A DNA stretch of 64,000 bases, from NCBI GenBank assembly GCA_045599185.1, contig JAZRVO010000014.1, positions 1 to 64,000 on the forward strand, read 5' to 3'. Below are positions 43,290 through 51,266 of this stretch, piece after piece; within the stretch, counting starts at the first letter, position 1, and the number at the start of each line of letters is the position of its first letter. This DNA comes from UBA1240 sp045599185 (lineage in GTDB: Bacteria > Spirochaetota > Spirochaetia > Treponematales > Treponemataceae). A program made the translations under genes and the position numbers. The notes beneath the pieces were generated by a model that had not been told where the DNA came from, ran no database searches, and saw only the letters and a program-made list of their open reading frames with translations.

Positions 43290-44334
43290 TTTTACTCGCC
43301 TGCGAGTTGAACCGTTTATACACGTTACGCCGTCAATACGCACTACATCAATGGTGCTAAGTCTTCTGTTACTGCCGCAGCTGGCGTTTTTGTTTGTACA
43401 GAAATCTTATTCGGCGCTGCTGGTTATTTTTGCAAGCATTCTGGCCAGTTACGCCGCAGAAATTCTTGCAAACCGCATGTTCAGAAAAAACACTTTGCAC
43501 AATTTAACAGCTTTGTCCGAAGGTTTAATAATCGGTATGTTCCTGCCGGAAACTTTTCCGGTTGTTGAAGCTTTTTTCATAGTTTTCATTTCACTTTTAA
43601 TTTTCAAGCATTTTTTTGGCGGCCTTGCTTCAAACTGGGCAAACCCAATGGCAATTACCATTATTGTTGCGTGGTTTTGCGGCAGCATGTTTTTTCCGCA
43701 AAGCCAGATTACGCGAACCATGCTGGAAAGCGCAAACCCGGCTTCAGCACTTTTTGCCCAGGGCATTCTGCCAAATCAGGGGCAGACAAGCGCTTTTACG
43801 GACTTTATCAACGGAAAAGTGTTCAGCCACATGGGCATAATGATTCCGGACGGTTATTCTGCGCTTTTCTGGGACAGCCATTCGCTGATTCCAGCTTTCA
43901 GGTTCAATTTGTTCACCCTTATTGCTTCAATTCTGCTGATTTCCTTTAACATGATGGAAAGCCTTGTGCCGGCGCTTTACCTGCTGGTTTACGGTGTTCT
44001 GGTACGTTTCTTTTCATTAATGCCGTTTACAGGCAGCACAGGCAACGGCGACATTTTTTTAGCTTTTTTAACTAGCGGTACGCTTTTCTGTGCATTTTTC
44101 ATGCTGCCATATTACGGAACAATGCCGCTAAGTACAATTGGCAAAACAATTTACGCATGCCTTGCAGGAATTTTTGCATTTTTAATCAGCGGCTGCGGCT
44201 TATCAAGCGTTGGTTCTGTGTTTACGGTAATTGCAGTAAATGCCATTTCGCCGCTTATTCAATTCCTGGAAGAAAAATGTTATACTTTCTTTAAAACCGA
44301 CACTTTGCAAACAAGGGAAGAAAATGAACGATAA
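43279..44334 (+). CDS. rnfD: RnfD-like membrane subunit
   Basis: A 351-residue polytopic RnfD/NqrB homologue with about nine to ten membrane segments (PFIHVTPSIRTTSMVLSLLLLPQLAF at the start, GGLASNWANPMAITIIVAW in the middle). In active RnfD a threonine in an SGATP-like motif carries covalent FMN. The best matching place here is ESANPASAL, with Asn153 where the Thr should be, so flavinylation is unlikely. The C-terminus overlaps rnfG by 11 bp. Confidence 0.82.
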   Translation: MKNNFTRLRVEPFIHVTPSIRTTSMVLSLLLLPQLAFLFVQKSYSALLVIFASILASYAAEILANRMFRKNTLHNLTALSEGLIIGMFLPETFPVVEAFFIVFISLLIFKHFFGGLASNWANPMAITIIVAWFCGSMFFPQSQITRTMLESANPASALFAQGILPNQGQTSAFTDFINGKVFSHMGIMIPDGYSALFWDSHSLIPAFRFNLFTLIASILLISFNMMESLVPALYLLVYGVLVRFFSLMPFTGSTGNGDIFLAFLTSGTLFCAFFMLPYYGTMPLSTIGKTIYACLAGIFAFLISGCGLSSVGSVFTVIAVNAISPLIQFLEEKCYTFFKTDTLQTREENER

Positions 44335-44887
44335 AACTGAAAAAAAAGAACTGATTGTTCAGGCTGTTCACGTTGGCATTTTTTTTATTTTACTGCCGGT
44401 TGTTTTGTTTTTTATTGCCATTCCAAGCCAGAACAAGCGTAATGAAGGCCTGAAAATTGCAACACAGGCGGTTTTAACTGAAAAATATGGTGATTTTTAC
44501 ACGGTAAACGATTTTTTACCGGTAAAAACACCGCTTACAATGTCTGCGGCAGTATTCAGTCTTAAAAAAAACAGTGCAGATAAAAAAATTGAAGAAGATG
44601 ATTCTTTTGCTGTAATGGTAAGGGTTACGGGTTTTGCCGGGGCATTACCGCTGGTTTACCTTTTTGACGGCACAACAGAAACTTTTGCCGGTATTGCAGG
44701 CAATTGCGGCAAAATTGCGCAGGGCAAAACAGCAGAAGAAACTGAAAAAGAAGAAAAGAACTTAACGGACATCGATTTGCAATCACAGGCACTTTTTGAT
44801 TATGGCTTGAATTACAAAACCGTAAGTTTCTGGCAGAAACGTGCAAAACTTATGGTTAGCCAGTGCCAGCAACAGGGGCAAATATGA
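44324..44887 (+). CDS. rnfG: RnfG-like subunit without an FMN attachment motif
   Basis: A 187-residue protein with one N-terminal membrane helix (VGIFFILLPVVLFFIAIPSQ) and a periplasmic domain, placed exactly where rnfG lies. A fragment of the FMN-binding fold remains (VMVRVTGFAGALPLVYLFDG, then FAGIAG), but neither the ETPGLG loop nor the S-G-A-T motif used for covalent FMN is present, and the region between is a Glu/Lys-rich stretch. I start it at ATG 44324 (MNDKTEKKE), within the end of rnfD. Assignment rests partly on position. Confidence 0.7.
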   Translation: MNDKTEKKELIVQAVHVGIFFILLPVVLFFIAIPSQNKRNEGLKIATQAVLTEKYGDFYTVNDFLPVKTPLTMSAAVFSLKKNSADKKIEEDDSFAVMVRVTGFAGALPLVYLFDGTTETFAGIAGNCGKIAQGKTAEETEKEEKNLTDIDLQSQALFDYGLNYKTVSFWQKRAKLMVSQCQQQGQI

Positions 44888-45498
44888 CAAAAAATTATTA
44901 CACCATTTACATTGCAGCAGTTCTTTCGTTTGTAATTTCGTTACCGCCGCGCTTTGCATACGCACTTACAGGCATTTTACTGCTTAACCTGTTAATTTAC
45001 AGCGGTTTAGGCCTTAAATTTTTAATGGGCTTTTTAAAGCTTGAACAGTTTACATCCGTAATTTTATTTTTTACCGCAACGGTATTCACAATTCTGTTTA
45101 AAATGATATTGAACATTTGTGCGCCTGTTATTGCGCTTAACTGCGGTTTTGCCATTTATTTAATTACTTTTTCGTCTTATTTAATGGGCAACCTGCTGGA
45201 CACTTTAGGCTTTGAACAGGCTGACCACTTTAAAAGAACTGCCATTCGTGTTTCAACTTTTTCCGTTGTTACGCTGCTTTTCTTTTTAATTCGTGACATA
45301 ATTGCTTATGGTACAATAACTTTACCGGCAAAATACGGCTTAAAAATTATGCAGGTTTTTACACCGAAAGAAAATTATTTTGGTCATTTTCTGGCAACAA
45401 TTCCGGGCTCTTTAATCGTGCTGGGTCTTGCATTTTGCCTTTTTGCCTATATAAACCACAAATTCACCATTTTAAGAAGGGCCGAAGATGAACGCTGA
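44884..45498 (+). CDS. rnfE: RnfE-like membrane subunit
   Basis: A 204-residue protein with six membrane segments. APVIALNCGFAIYL near residue 80-93 corresponds to the second half-site of RnfE, keeping its Asn-Cys (C87); FSSYLMGNLLDTLGF matches the following SLLDGLGMG loop. The first half-site (normally LGLCP) reads SLPPRFAYAL and has no cysteine. In active complexes four cysteines of RnfA and RnfE hold a buried 2Fe-2S cluster, so this site is incomplete. It overlaps rnfG by four bases. Confidence 0.75.
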   Translation: MTKNYYTIYIAAVLSFVISLPPRFAYALTGILLLNLLIYSGLGLKFLMGFLKLEQFTSVILFFTATVFTILFKMILNICAPVIALNCGFAIYLITFSSYLMGNLLDTLGFEQADHFKRTAIRVSTFSVVTLLFFLIRDIIAYGTITLPAKYGLKIMQVFTPKENYFGHFLATIPGSLIVLGLAFCLFAYINHKFTILRRAEDER

Positions 45499-46048
45499 AT
45501 TATTTTTATTTTATGTTTTTTGCGCTTCTGGTGTTTTTGCATACGGAATAGGTCTTAAACAGGCAACAATTCGTTCCAAAACCATGCGTTTTTATTTGTC
45601 CTATTCAATAAAAATAGTAATTTGCACGTTTTTGTGCATTGCGCCGGTTTACGCATTTACCAGCTGGCTTTTGGTACCAGCCGGTTTAATTGAAATTTTT
45701 CCGTTATTCTTAATTCTTGTGATGCTTGTCGTAGTTCGCATTTACGACGGTGTTTTGCTTCTGGCAAAATTACAGCCGCCAAGCGGCATTTTGTTACCGC
45801 TGCCGCTGGTTTTTATTGCAATAAACGAAAGTTTTTCAATGAAAGAAGCATATTGCATTGCGCTGGCAATACTTGCAGCAGTTTTTGCATTAATTCCGCT
45901 GTTTTATTGCATCCGCAAACGCTTAAGCATGGCTTTCTATCCGCAGAAATTCAAAATACCGATAACAGTTTTTTTTACCACGGCAATTATATTTTTTGCC
46001 TTGTACGCATGGCATATTTCGTGGTTTAACCAGGAGATGCTTAAATGA
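45488..46048 (+). CDS. rnfA: RnfA-like membrane subunit
   Basis: A 186-residue, six-helix membrane protein at the rnfA position. The N-terminal FCASGVFAYGIGLKQA corresponds to FLGLCPFMGVSKK of RnfA, with Phe17 where the cluster cysteine lies; the second half-site PLPLVFIAINESF lacks the TNC cysteine. Identity as RnfA rests on position, size, topology and this weak resemblance. It overlaps rnfE by 11 bp and rnfB by four. Confidence 0.65.
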   Translation: MNAELFLFYVFCASGVFAYGIGLKQATIRSKTMRFYLSYSIKIVICTFLCIAPVYAFTSWLLVPAGLIEIFPLFLILVMLVVVRIYDGVLLLAKLQPPSGILLPLPLVFIAINESFSMKEAYCIALAILAAVFALIPLFYCIRKRLSMAFYPQKFKIPITVFFTTAIIFFALYAWHISWFNQEMLK

Positions 46049-46719
46049 TTGTGAAATTTTTACTTTATTTTTTGTTTGTAATTTGCATTTCTGCAATTAT
46101 TTTTGTGCTGTACCGTTTAATGCCGGTTTTCTTAAAAACAAAAAATATTTTCATAAAAAAAGAAATTTTTTCAAAAGAAGAACGCGACATTATATTAGTT
46201 AAAAACGAAGCTCCGTCGCAGGTTGAAAAACAGGCAGTTGTAAAATGCAACAGTGAACGCAACTTAAAAATGCGCGGCTTTACATACAACGATTTGCAGG
46301 ACTGCCGGGTTTTTAAAAATCTGTATGAAAGTGCATCTAACTGCCACTGGGGCTGCATTGGGTTTGGTACCTGCGTTTCTTTTTGCCCGCAGGACGCGAT
46401 TAAAATCATAAACAACACTGCCGTAATCGGTTCAACCTGCAACGGCTGCGGCAAATGCCTTAATGTTTGTCCCAACAATTTGATTGAACTTGTTCCAAAA
46501 TCAACAGAATATTATGCGGCCTGTGCATGCCAGAGTGATGAAATGCAGGAAATCTGTTCAACAGCCTGTCCTAAACGCATTAATTCTGTTACCCAAGAAC
46601 CTTTAAGCGCCCTTGATGTGCGCGAACAGGATGTAGTGAGCCCGGTTCAAAAAACTGCAGCTCAAGACTTTAAATTTTGGCAAAAGTGCTATAATATGTT
46701 TCTTGGCAGGCACAACTAA
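46045..46719 (+). CDS. rnfB: RnfB-like ferredoxin subunit
   Basis: A 224-residue protein with one N-terminal membrane helix and a cytosolic iron-sulfur domain. CHWGCIGFGTCVSFCPQDAI and CNGCGKCLNVCPNNLI provide two ferredoxin clusters, and the pattern GFTYNDLQDC before them matches the RnfB linker to its first cluster motif. A third cysteine group (CACQSDEMQEICSTACPKRI) follows. Compared with typical RnfB (often above 260 residues) the C-terminus is short. Redox ligands are therefore kept here, unlike the membrane subunits. A 40-bp gap separates it from the GH57-like gene. Confidence 0.85.
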   Translation: MIVKFLLYFLFVICISAIIFVLYRLMPVFLKTKNIFIKKEIFSKEERDIILVKNEAPSQVEKQAVVKCNSERNLKMRGFTYNDLQDCRVFKNLYESASNCHWGCIGFGTCVSFCPQDAIKIINNTAVIGSTCNGCGKCLNVCPNNLIELVPKSTEYYAACACQSDEMQEICSTACPKRINSVTQEPLSALDVREQDVVSPVQKTAAQDFKFWQKCYNMFLGRHN

Positions 46720-46759
46720 TCCTTTCAACTGAATAAAATTCAAAACAAACGGAACTTTT

Positions 46760-48664
46760 ATGGGAAAAATCAGTATTTGCTTAGGAGTTTACACGGAATC
46801 CACTTGTGATTCTGAGAATTCTTCTGCAATTTTGTACAAAACAGCATACAAACCAATTGCATCTTTTTTGTACGCAAATCCGGATTTTCCGTTTTCTTTT
46901 TTCTTTTCCGGGCCTGTTTTGGAATGGCTTCAAAAGGCACATAAAGAATATTTTGTTATAATAGAAGAACTTATAAACAGAAAGCAGGTAGAAATTTTAG
47001 GTGGCGCGTACTATAACGCGCTTTTGCCGCTTTTGCCGCATCTTGACCGGGTAGGTCAGATTGAATTTTTAAATGCTTTTCAGCGCAAGGTGTTTAAAAA
47101 ACGCCCAAAAGGGGCATGGCTTTTTACAAGTGCCTGGGAAAATTCAATGATTTCAAGCCTTACTTCCGGCAGCATGGAATATGCGGTGCTGGATTATACG
47201 CTTTTTGCAAGCGAAAACGAAAAAAAAGCATACCAGCCGGCAATTGCAGACGATTTGGGAAAATCCATTTTAATTTTGCCAAGCCACAGCGATTTAATGG
47301 ACACAGAAACAGATGCCGAAAGTTTTTTTACCCAAATTATGGAAAAAGTGCCGGAAAACACGGAAAATGCAAATGTATGCTGCTTTTTTTCAATTGAAAA
47401 ATTACAGAAACTGCTTGAAAACGGTTTTTTTGCACAAATTGCAGAATATTTAAAAAACAAACCGGACTGCAATCTGGAACTTTCTCTTCCTTACAAAAGC
47501 GTAAAGGCAGCGGTAAAACCAAACAAAATCAGTGTAGCTTCGGGCATTAGCAGAAGTGCCGCATTATGGGCACAGCAGCCTTTTGTAAAAGCTTCCAAAC
47601 TAAGTACCAGAAAAACTTCTCAGGATTTTTTGCTTTTATACCCGGAAATTTTGAATTTATATTCCCGAATGCTTTATACTGCAACGTTAACGAACCAGTG
47701 TCACAGTGACAAAATGCGCAAAAAGGCTGCAAAACAAATGTTATGGCAGGCTCAATGCGGCGAAATTTACAATTATTTGGGCAAAGACGGAATTTCCAGC
47801 CAGTTTTTGCGGCAAAAAACATACCAGACCCTGATTCAAACTGAAAAACTTGCACGAGAAGCAGGCAACTTTACGGAAACAATAGGCACTTTGGACGTAA
47901 ATTGTGATGGTGTAAAGGAATATGTTGCCCAATTTGACCAGTATTCTGCATTTTTAAGCAAACTTGGCGGCACAATTTACGAGTTTGACGCATTTGAATG
48001 CTGCAAGAATTTTGCAAATTTGATGTGCACAAACATTCAGCGGAAGATTTTTACCGATTACCTTGCAACGGAAAAAGAATTTGAAGCACTTTCCAGCGGC
48101 GAAAATCTTTTATCAGTGCCGGTTTTAAGCCAGAACCTGTACAGCGAAACTAAATTTGACCGCATAAAAAAATGCGTAAAACTGGAAGCTGATGCAAAAT
48201 TCGGGAAAAACGCAAGCCTTAAAATACTGAAGGAATTTAAGTTCACAAAAGATTCTGTGCGCGTTGACTATAAAATGGCAAACACCGGTGACAAGCCGCT
48301 GGTTGCTTGGTTTATAGTAGAAAACAATTTTTCGTTTGCGGACAATTCTGAAGAAAACTTAAACGCCGATTGTTCCGGCGAAACATTTTTGCAGAAATTT
48401 TCGGGCAAAAGTGCTTTTTGCCGCCAAAAAGAAGACATTTTTTATGTTCGCTTAAACGATTTGCCAAACGAAAGCTGTTTTACCATTTCTTCAAGCAACC
48501 CGGCCGGCTTTTATTCGTACCCCAATTACGAAAACCAGCAGTATTCGGCAACAAGTGCCGGACTTTTCTGGAAAGCCTCTATTTTACCGGGCCAGGTTTT
48601 TAGCCGTACAATCACGATGTACATAAAATTCGGGCAGAAAGATAAAAAATTCAGCAAAAAATAA
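46760..48664 (+). CDS. GH57-like protein, catalytic glutamate replaced
   Basis: A 634-residue protein of the 4-alpha-glucanotransferase branch of GH57. EILGGAYYNALLPLLPHLDRVGQI (about 78-101) and RPKGAWLFTSAWENSM (115-130) align by eye with the conserved regions, and the C-terminal third is the usual beta domain. But the nucleophile Glu of the TERVW motif is Thr123 here, the Glu of the GGFYEP motif is Asn86, and the HQP start reads LGVYTES. So it is probably inactive on glucan, perhaps a carbohydrate-binding or regulatory relative. It may be cotranscribed with rnfB. A terminator follows after 118 bp. Confidence 0.75.
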   Translation: MGKISICLGVYTESTCDSENSSAILYKTAYKPIASFLYANPDFPFSFFFSGPVLEWLQKAHKEYFVIIEELINRKQVEILGGAYYNALLPLLPHLDRVGQIEFLNAFQRKVFKKRPKGAWLFTSAWENSMISSLTSGSMEYAVLDYTLFASENEKKAYQPAIADDLGKSILILPSHSDLMDTETDAESFFTQIMEKVPENTENANVCCFFSIEKLQKLLENGFFAQIAEYLKNKPDCNLELSLPYKSVKAAVKPNKISVASGISRSAALWAQQPFVKASKLSTRKTSQDFLLLYPEILNLYSRMLYTATLTNQCHSDKMRKKAAKQMLWQAQCGEIYNYLGKDGISSQFLRQKTYQTLIQTEKLAREAGNFTETIGTLDVNCDGVKEYVAQFDQYSAFLSKLGGTIYEFDAFECCKNFANLMCTNIQRKIFTDYLATEKEFEALSSGENLLSVPVLSQNLYSETKFDRIKKCVKLEADAKFGKNASLKILKEFKFTKDSVRVDYKMANTGDKPLVAWFIVENNFSFADNSEENLNADCSGETFLQKFSGKSAFCRQKEDIFYVRLNDLPNESCFTISSSNPAGFYSYPNYENQQYSATSAGLFWKASILPGQVFSRTITMYIKFGQKDKKFSKK

Positions 48665-48781
48665 TATTCGCCGCACATTTTTTATTTAATTATTTTTTGC
48701 AAAAAACACCGGGACAAAACACGCGCACGCCAAAAGCATTTATTTCAATTTTCTTAAAATTTTCAACAAACCGCAAATTTT

Positions 48782-48815
48782 AAGCTTCTGGATAAAATTC
48801 AGAAGCTTTTTTTAT
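48782..48815 (+). terminator. Rho-independent terminator after the GH57-like gene
   Basis: Arms AAGCTTCTG (48782-48790) and CAGAAGCTT (48800-48808) followed by seven T. The T run merges with the start of the 45-bp promoter repeat. Confidence 0.9.
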
Positions 48816-48854
48816 TTCAGTGACATTCTATGACACCGCAGGGCTTTATAATTT
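48810..48854 (+). promoter_or_regulatory. 45-bp promoter element, copy 1 (ahead of the RNase III homologue)
   Basis: Identical to 50012-50056 except for one base. It contains a direct repeat TGACA at 48821-48825 and 48831-48835 (10-bp period, one helical turn), a CCGCAGGG block and TATAAT at 48847-48852. No -35 lies at the right spacing from the -10, so an activator binding the TGACA repeats is likely. Confidence 0.75.
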
Positions 48855-48886
48855 ATTTACAAGTCTTAAAAAAAACGGGGGCATCT

Positions 48887-49960
48887 ATGCTGAAAGAAAG
48901 CGAAATCAACAAAATTCAGGCAAAAATAAATTACAAATTTACGAATAAAAAACTTTTGCAGCAGGCTTTTACGCGCAAATCTTATTCGGCGTTTTATGGC
49001 GGCGTAAATAACGAAATTATGGAGTTTTTTGGTGACAGGATTTTGGATTTTGCTGTTATCAGGAAGTTTTGTCTGCAATTTTGCCAGATAAACAACAAAA
49101 ATGAATTCGTTTCTGCTTTTAGTGCTAGCGAATTTTGTAAAATGGATATAGAACTGGTGAAAAATTCAAAGCTTGCAGAACAAATTACAAAGCTTGGACT
49201 TACAAAATACATTCAGGTGAAAGAACCGAGGGAAAAAACTACGCTGAAAAATAAGGCAGATTTATTTGAGGCTATTTTGGGCGCAGTTGCAATCGATTCT
49301 GACTGGAATCTGGAAACAATTGAAAAAGTGTATGTGTCGATGATGGCTGACAAAAATTCTGCTGATTTTGAAGAATTTCAGGATAATTTTGAGTTCAATT
49401 ATATTGAAGCTTTTGAAGACTTGCTGTGGAAACACAGGATTTGCAAAAGCAGCTGGCAATTTATTCAGGCTTCAAACGGAATTAAATGCCGCAGCTGCGT
49501 TTTGATTAACGGAAAAGCGTGCGAAATCATAGGTTTTGGAGCGAAAGAACAGCTTGCAGTAATTTCGGCAAGCAGGCAGGGTTACAATCTTTTAAAATTG
49601 CTGGCAGAAAAAGAACCGGTTGCAGAAGAAACATGTACCGAACAGCTGAATCTGCTTTTTAAAACCGGCTTTATATGCGAGCCCGACTTTAAATTTGAAT
49701 ATTTTCCGGCCAATTCCAATTTTCCGGAAGATTTGTGGCGCTGTCACGGTTCTATTTTTAATTTGCAAACTGAATACCAGGCAGAAGATTCTACAATGTT
49801 TGAAGCACAGGAACAGGTTAGCTGCGCCCTTTTGTGCGATTTTTTGGGCATAGAAAACAGCGAATACAATTACGAAGAACTGAATTCTATTGTTCACGGC
49901 GAAGGTTTGCTGAAACTTATAATGAGCAAATATTCTAACGGAGAAGGAAAGGCTGCGTAG
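48887..49960 (+). CDS. RNase III homologue with two dsRBD-like domains
   Basis: A 357-residue protein from ATG 48887 (GGGGG ribosome site before it; start lies after the promoter). Residues 8-155 are an RNase III domain: NNEIMEFFGDRILDF gives E43, E46 and D50, and KADLFEAILGAVAID gives D125 and E128, the spacing of the metal-binding residues, so catalysis looks intact. Residues 170-240 (NYIEAFEDLLWKH) and 265-340 (LNLLFKTGFICEPDFKFEYF, then QEQVSCALLCDFLGI) read as two double-stranded RNA-binding-like domains. A normal Rnc has one and is about 230-250 residues. Likely cuts a special dsRNA rather than rRNA precursors. Confidence 0.8.
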   Translation: MLKESEINKIQAKINYKFTNKKLLQQAFTRKSYSAFYGGVNNEIMEFFGDRILDFAVIRKFCLQFCQINNKNEFVSAFSASEFCKMDIELVKNSKLAEQITKLGLTKYIQVKEPREKTTLKNKADLFEAILGAVAIDSDWNLETIEKVYVSMMADKNSADFEEFQDNFEFNYIEAFEDLLWKHRICKSSWQFIQASNGIKCRSCVLINGKACEIIGFGAKEQLAVISASRQGYNLLKLLAEKEPVAEETCTEQLNLLFKTGFICEPDFKFEYFPANSNFPEDLWRCHGSIFNLQTEYQAEDSTMFEAQEQVSCALLCDFLGIENSEYNYEELNSIVHGEGLLKLIMSKYSNGEGKAA

Positions 49961-50011
49961 AAAGTTTTATAAAAGCAGCGGAATACGAAAAAATTTTAAT
50001 TTTTTGAAATA

Positions 50012-50056
50012 TTTTATTTCAGTGACATTCTATGACACCGCAGGGTTTTATAATTT
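50012..50056 (+). promoter_or_regulatory. 45-bp promoter element, copy 2 (ahead of the HIRAN gene)
   Basis: Second copy of the element at 48810-48854 with a single C-to-T change. The TGACA direct repeat and TATAAT (50049-50054) are kept. It sits 52 bp after the RNase III stop, so the HIRAN gene can be expressed on its own under the same control. Confidence 0.75.
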
Positions 50057-50094
50057 TATAAAAATTAACGAATGGCAAAGCCAGGGAGGATAAT

Positions 50095-51024
50095 ATGGAT
50101 AAGCAGATTATTATAAAATGTGGTGAAAACTGGTTTGAATTTTCCAAAAGCAAAACCGGACAGCTTGATTATGAAGGAAAAATTGAAAATTATTCGCTGC
50201 CGGAAACTGATGAATATCAGGAAATTGAATCGAGCACTTATTTTTCACCCAGCTGGTACACCTATATTCAGGACAGTTTGAACAATAACCCTCAAATATA
50301 TGTTGCCGAAGATGTTGATATTTCTGATAAAGACATTTACAGCTTTTTGCTGCATATCGGGGCAATTCTTTCGGCAATTGAAGCAAAGGATTCTCTTTTG
50401 GCCGGTGAACTTTATCTTCGCAGGCAGTCTGTTTTTGAAAAATTTGCACCGCTTGTTCAATATATTATGGAACCTTTGTGTGTTGAAATTTTATTTTCGC
50501 TTTCTTTTGGAAAAATGCAGAATGTTGAACCTGAAACAATTCCGTTAATTTTCAATTCTGCCAAAAAGAAGCTTGATTACAAACCGGAAAAAGAAACTTT
50601 GGAGCAGGCTTTTATTCGCTATATTAAGGAAAATAAAGTAACTTTAACAATGCCTTTGGTTGGAACGAGTTTTTATCATTGGGATTCTGCGCCGGAAGTT
50701 CTTGAAAAACTTACAGACAATTTGAATTGCGAAGATTTGCTTGGAGCAGCTGAAAAAATCAGAAAAGCGAAGCATGATTTTTACACTTCACTTAAAGCTT
50801 CCGTTCAGGCAGAACCATACAATCAGTTTGATAAAAACGCAATTATGGTTTGCATTGAAAATATCGAAGCAAAAATTTCCGGCAATCCCGGACTTGAAAA
50901 AGCAGGTCATATCCGGGCGCTGGCTGCAAAAGTAATCCGCGAAGCAAAAGAAGAAAAAATGAGCTACAAGGGCAAACTTTGCAGAATCAGCTACAGAGAC
51001 ACAGTTGTTCAGATGACAATTTAG
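50095..51024 (+). CDS. HIRAN-domain protein
   Basis: A 309-residue protein. The C-terminal third (about 184-300) is a HIRAN domain: LTMPLVGTSFYHWDSAP, then AEPYNQFDKNAIMV (the EPxNxxDxNAI hallmark), then KAGHIRALAAKVIREA. HIRAN domains bind DNA ends or stalled-fork structures and occur fused to helicases or nucleases. The N-terminal 180 residues (about 80-180 helical) match nothing I know. No helicase or nuclease motif is fused. GGAGGATA precedes the ATG. Shared promoter element and adjacency link it with the RNase III homologue; both may act on aberrant nucleic acids. Confidence 0.78.
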   Translation: MDKQIIIKCGENWFEFSKSKTGQLDYEGKIENYSLPETDEYQEIESSTYFSPSWYTYIQDSLNNNPQIYVAEDVDISDKDIYSFLLHIGAILSAIEAKDSLLAGELYLRRQSVFEKFAPLVQYIMEPLCVEILFSLSFGKMQNVEPETIPLIFNSAKKKLDYKPEKETLEQAFIRYIKENKVTLTMPLVGTSFYHWDSAPEVLEKLTDNLNCEDLLGAAEKIRKAKHDFYTSLKASVQAEPYNQFDKNAIMVCIENIEAKISGNPGLEKAGHIRALAAKVIREAKEEKMSYKGKLCRISYRDTVVQMTI

Positions 51025-51266
51025 AAAAACGGTGAGGGCAAGGTAAGTTGAGATTTATAGACTTGGCTTCGCCGTAGTTATTAACAGGGGCACAATATTA
51101 TGATTAGTTAATTTATTCTTATAAAAATACTATGTATTCAAACTGATAAATGGATTTTATGCAACTGGAGGAAAATTATCATTGCTTACAGTGTGGCTGT
51201 AAGTTTAATTAACTTCACCGCTACTTAATGCCACCGGAATTATAAATTTTGTGCTAAAATTAAATT

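Noticed and set aside
51025..51266. Hairpin CTTACAG-TGTGG-CTGTAAG and a short frame before the WYL gene
   Set aside because: The stem is only 7 bp without a T run, and the frame is closed by several stops. I see no gene or known RNA element in these 242 bases.
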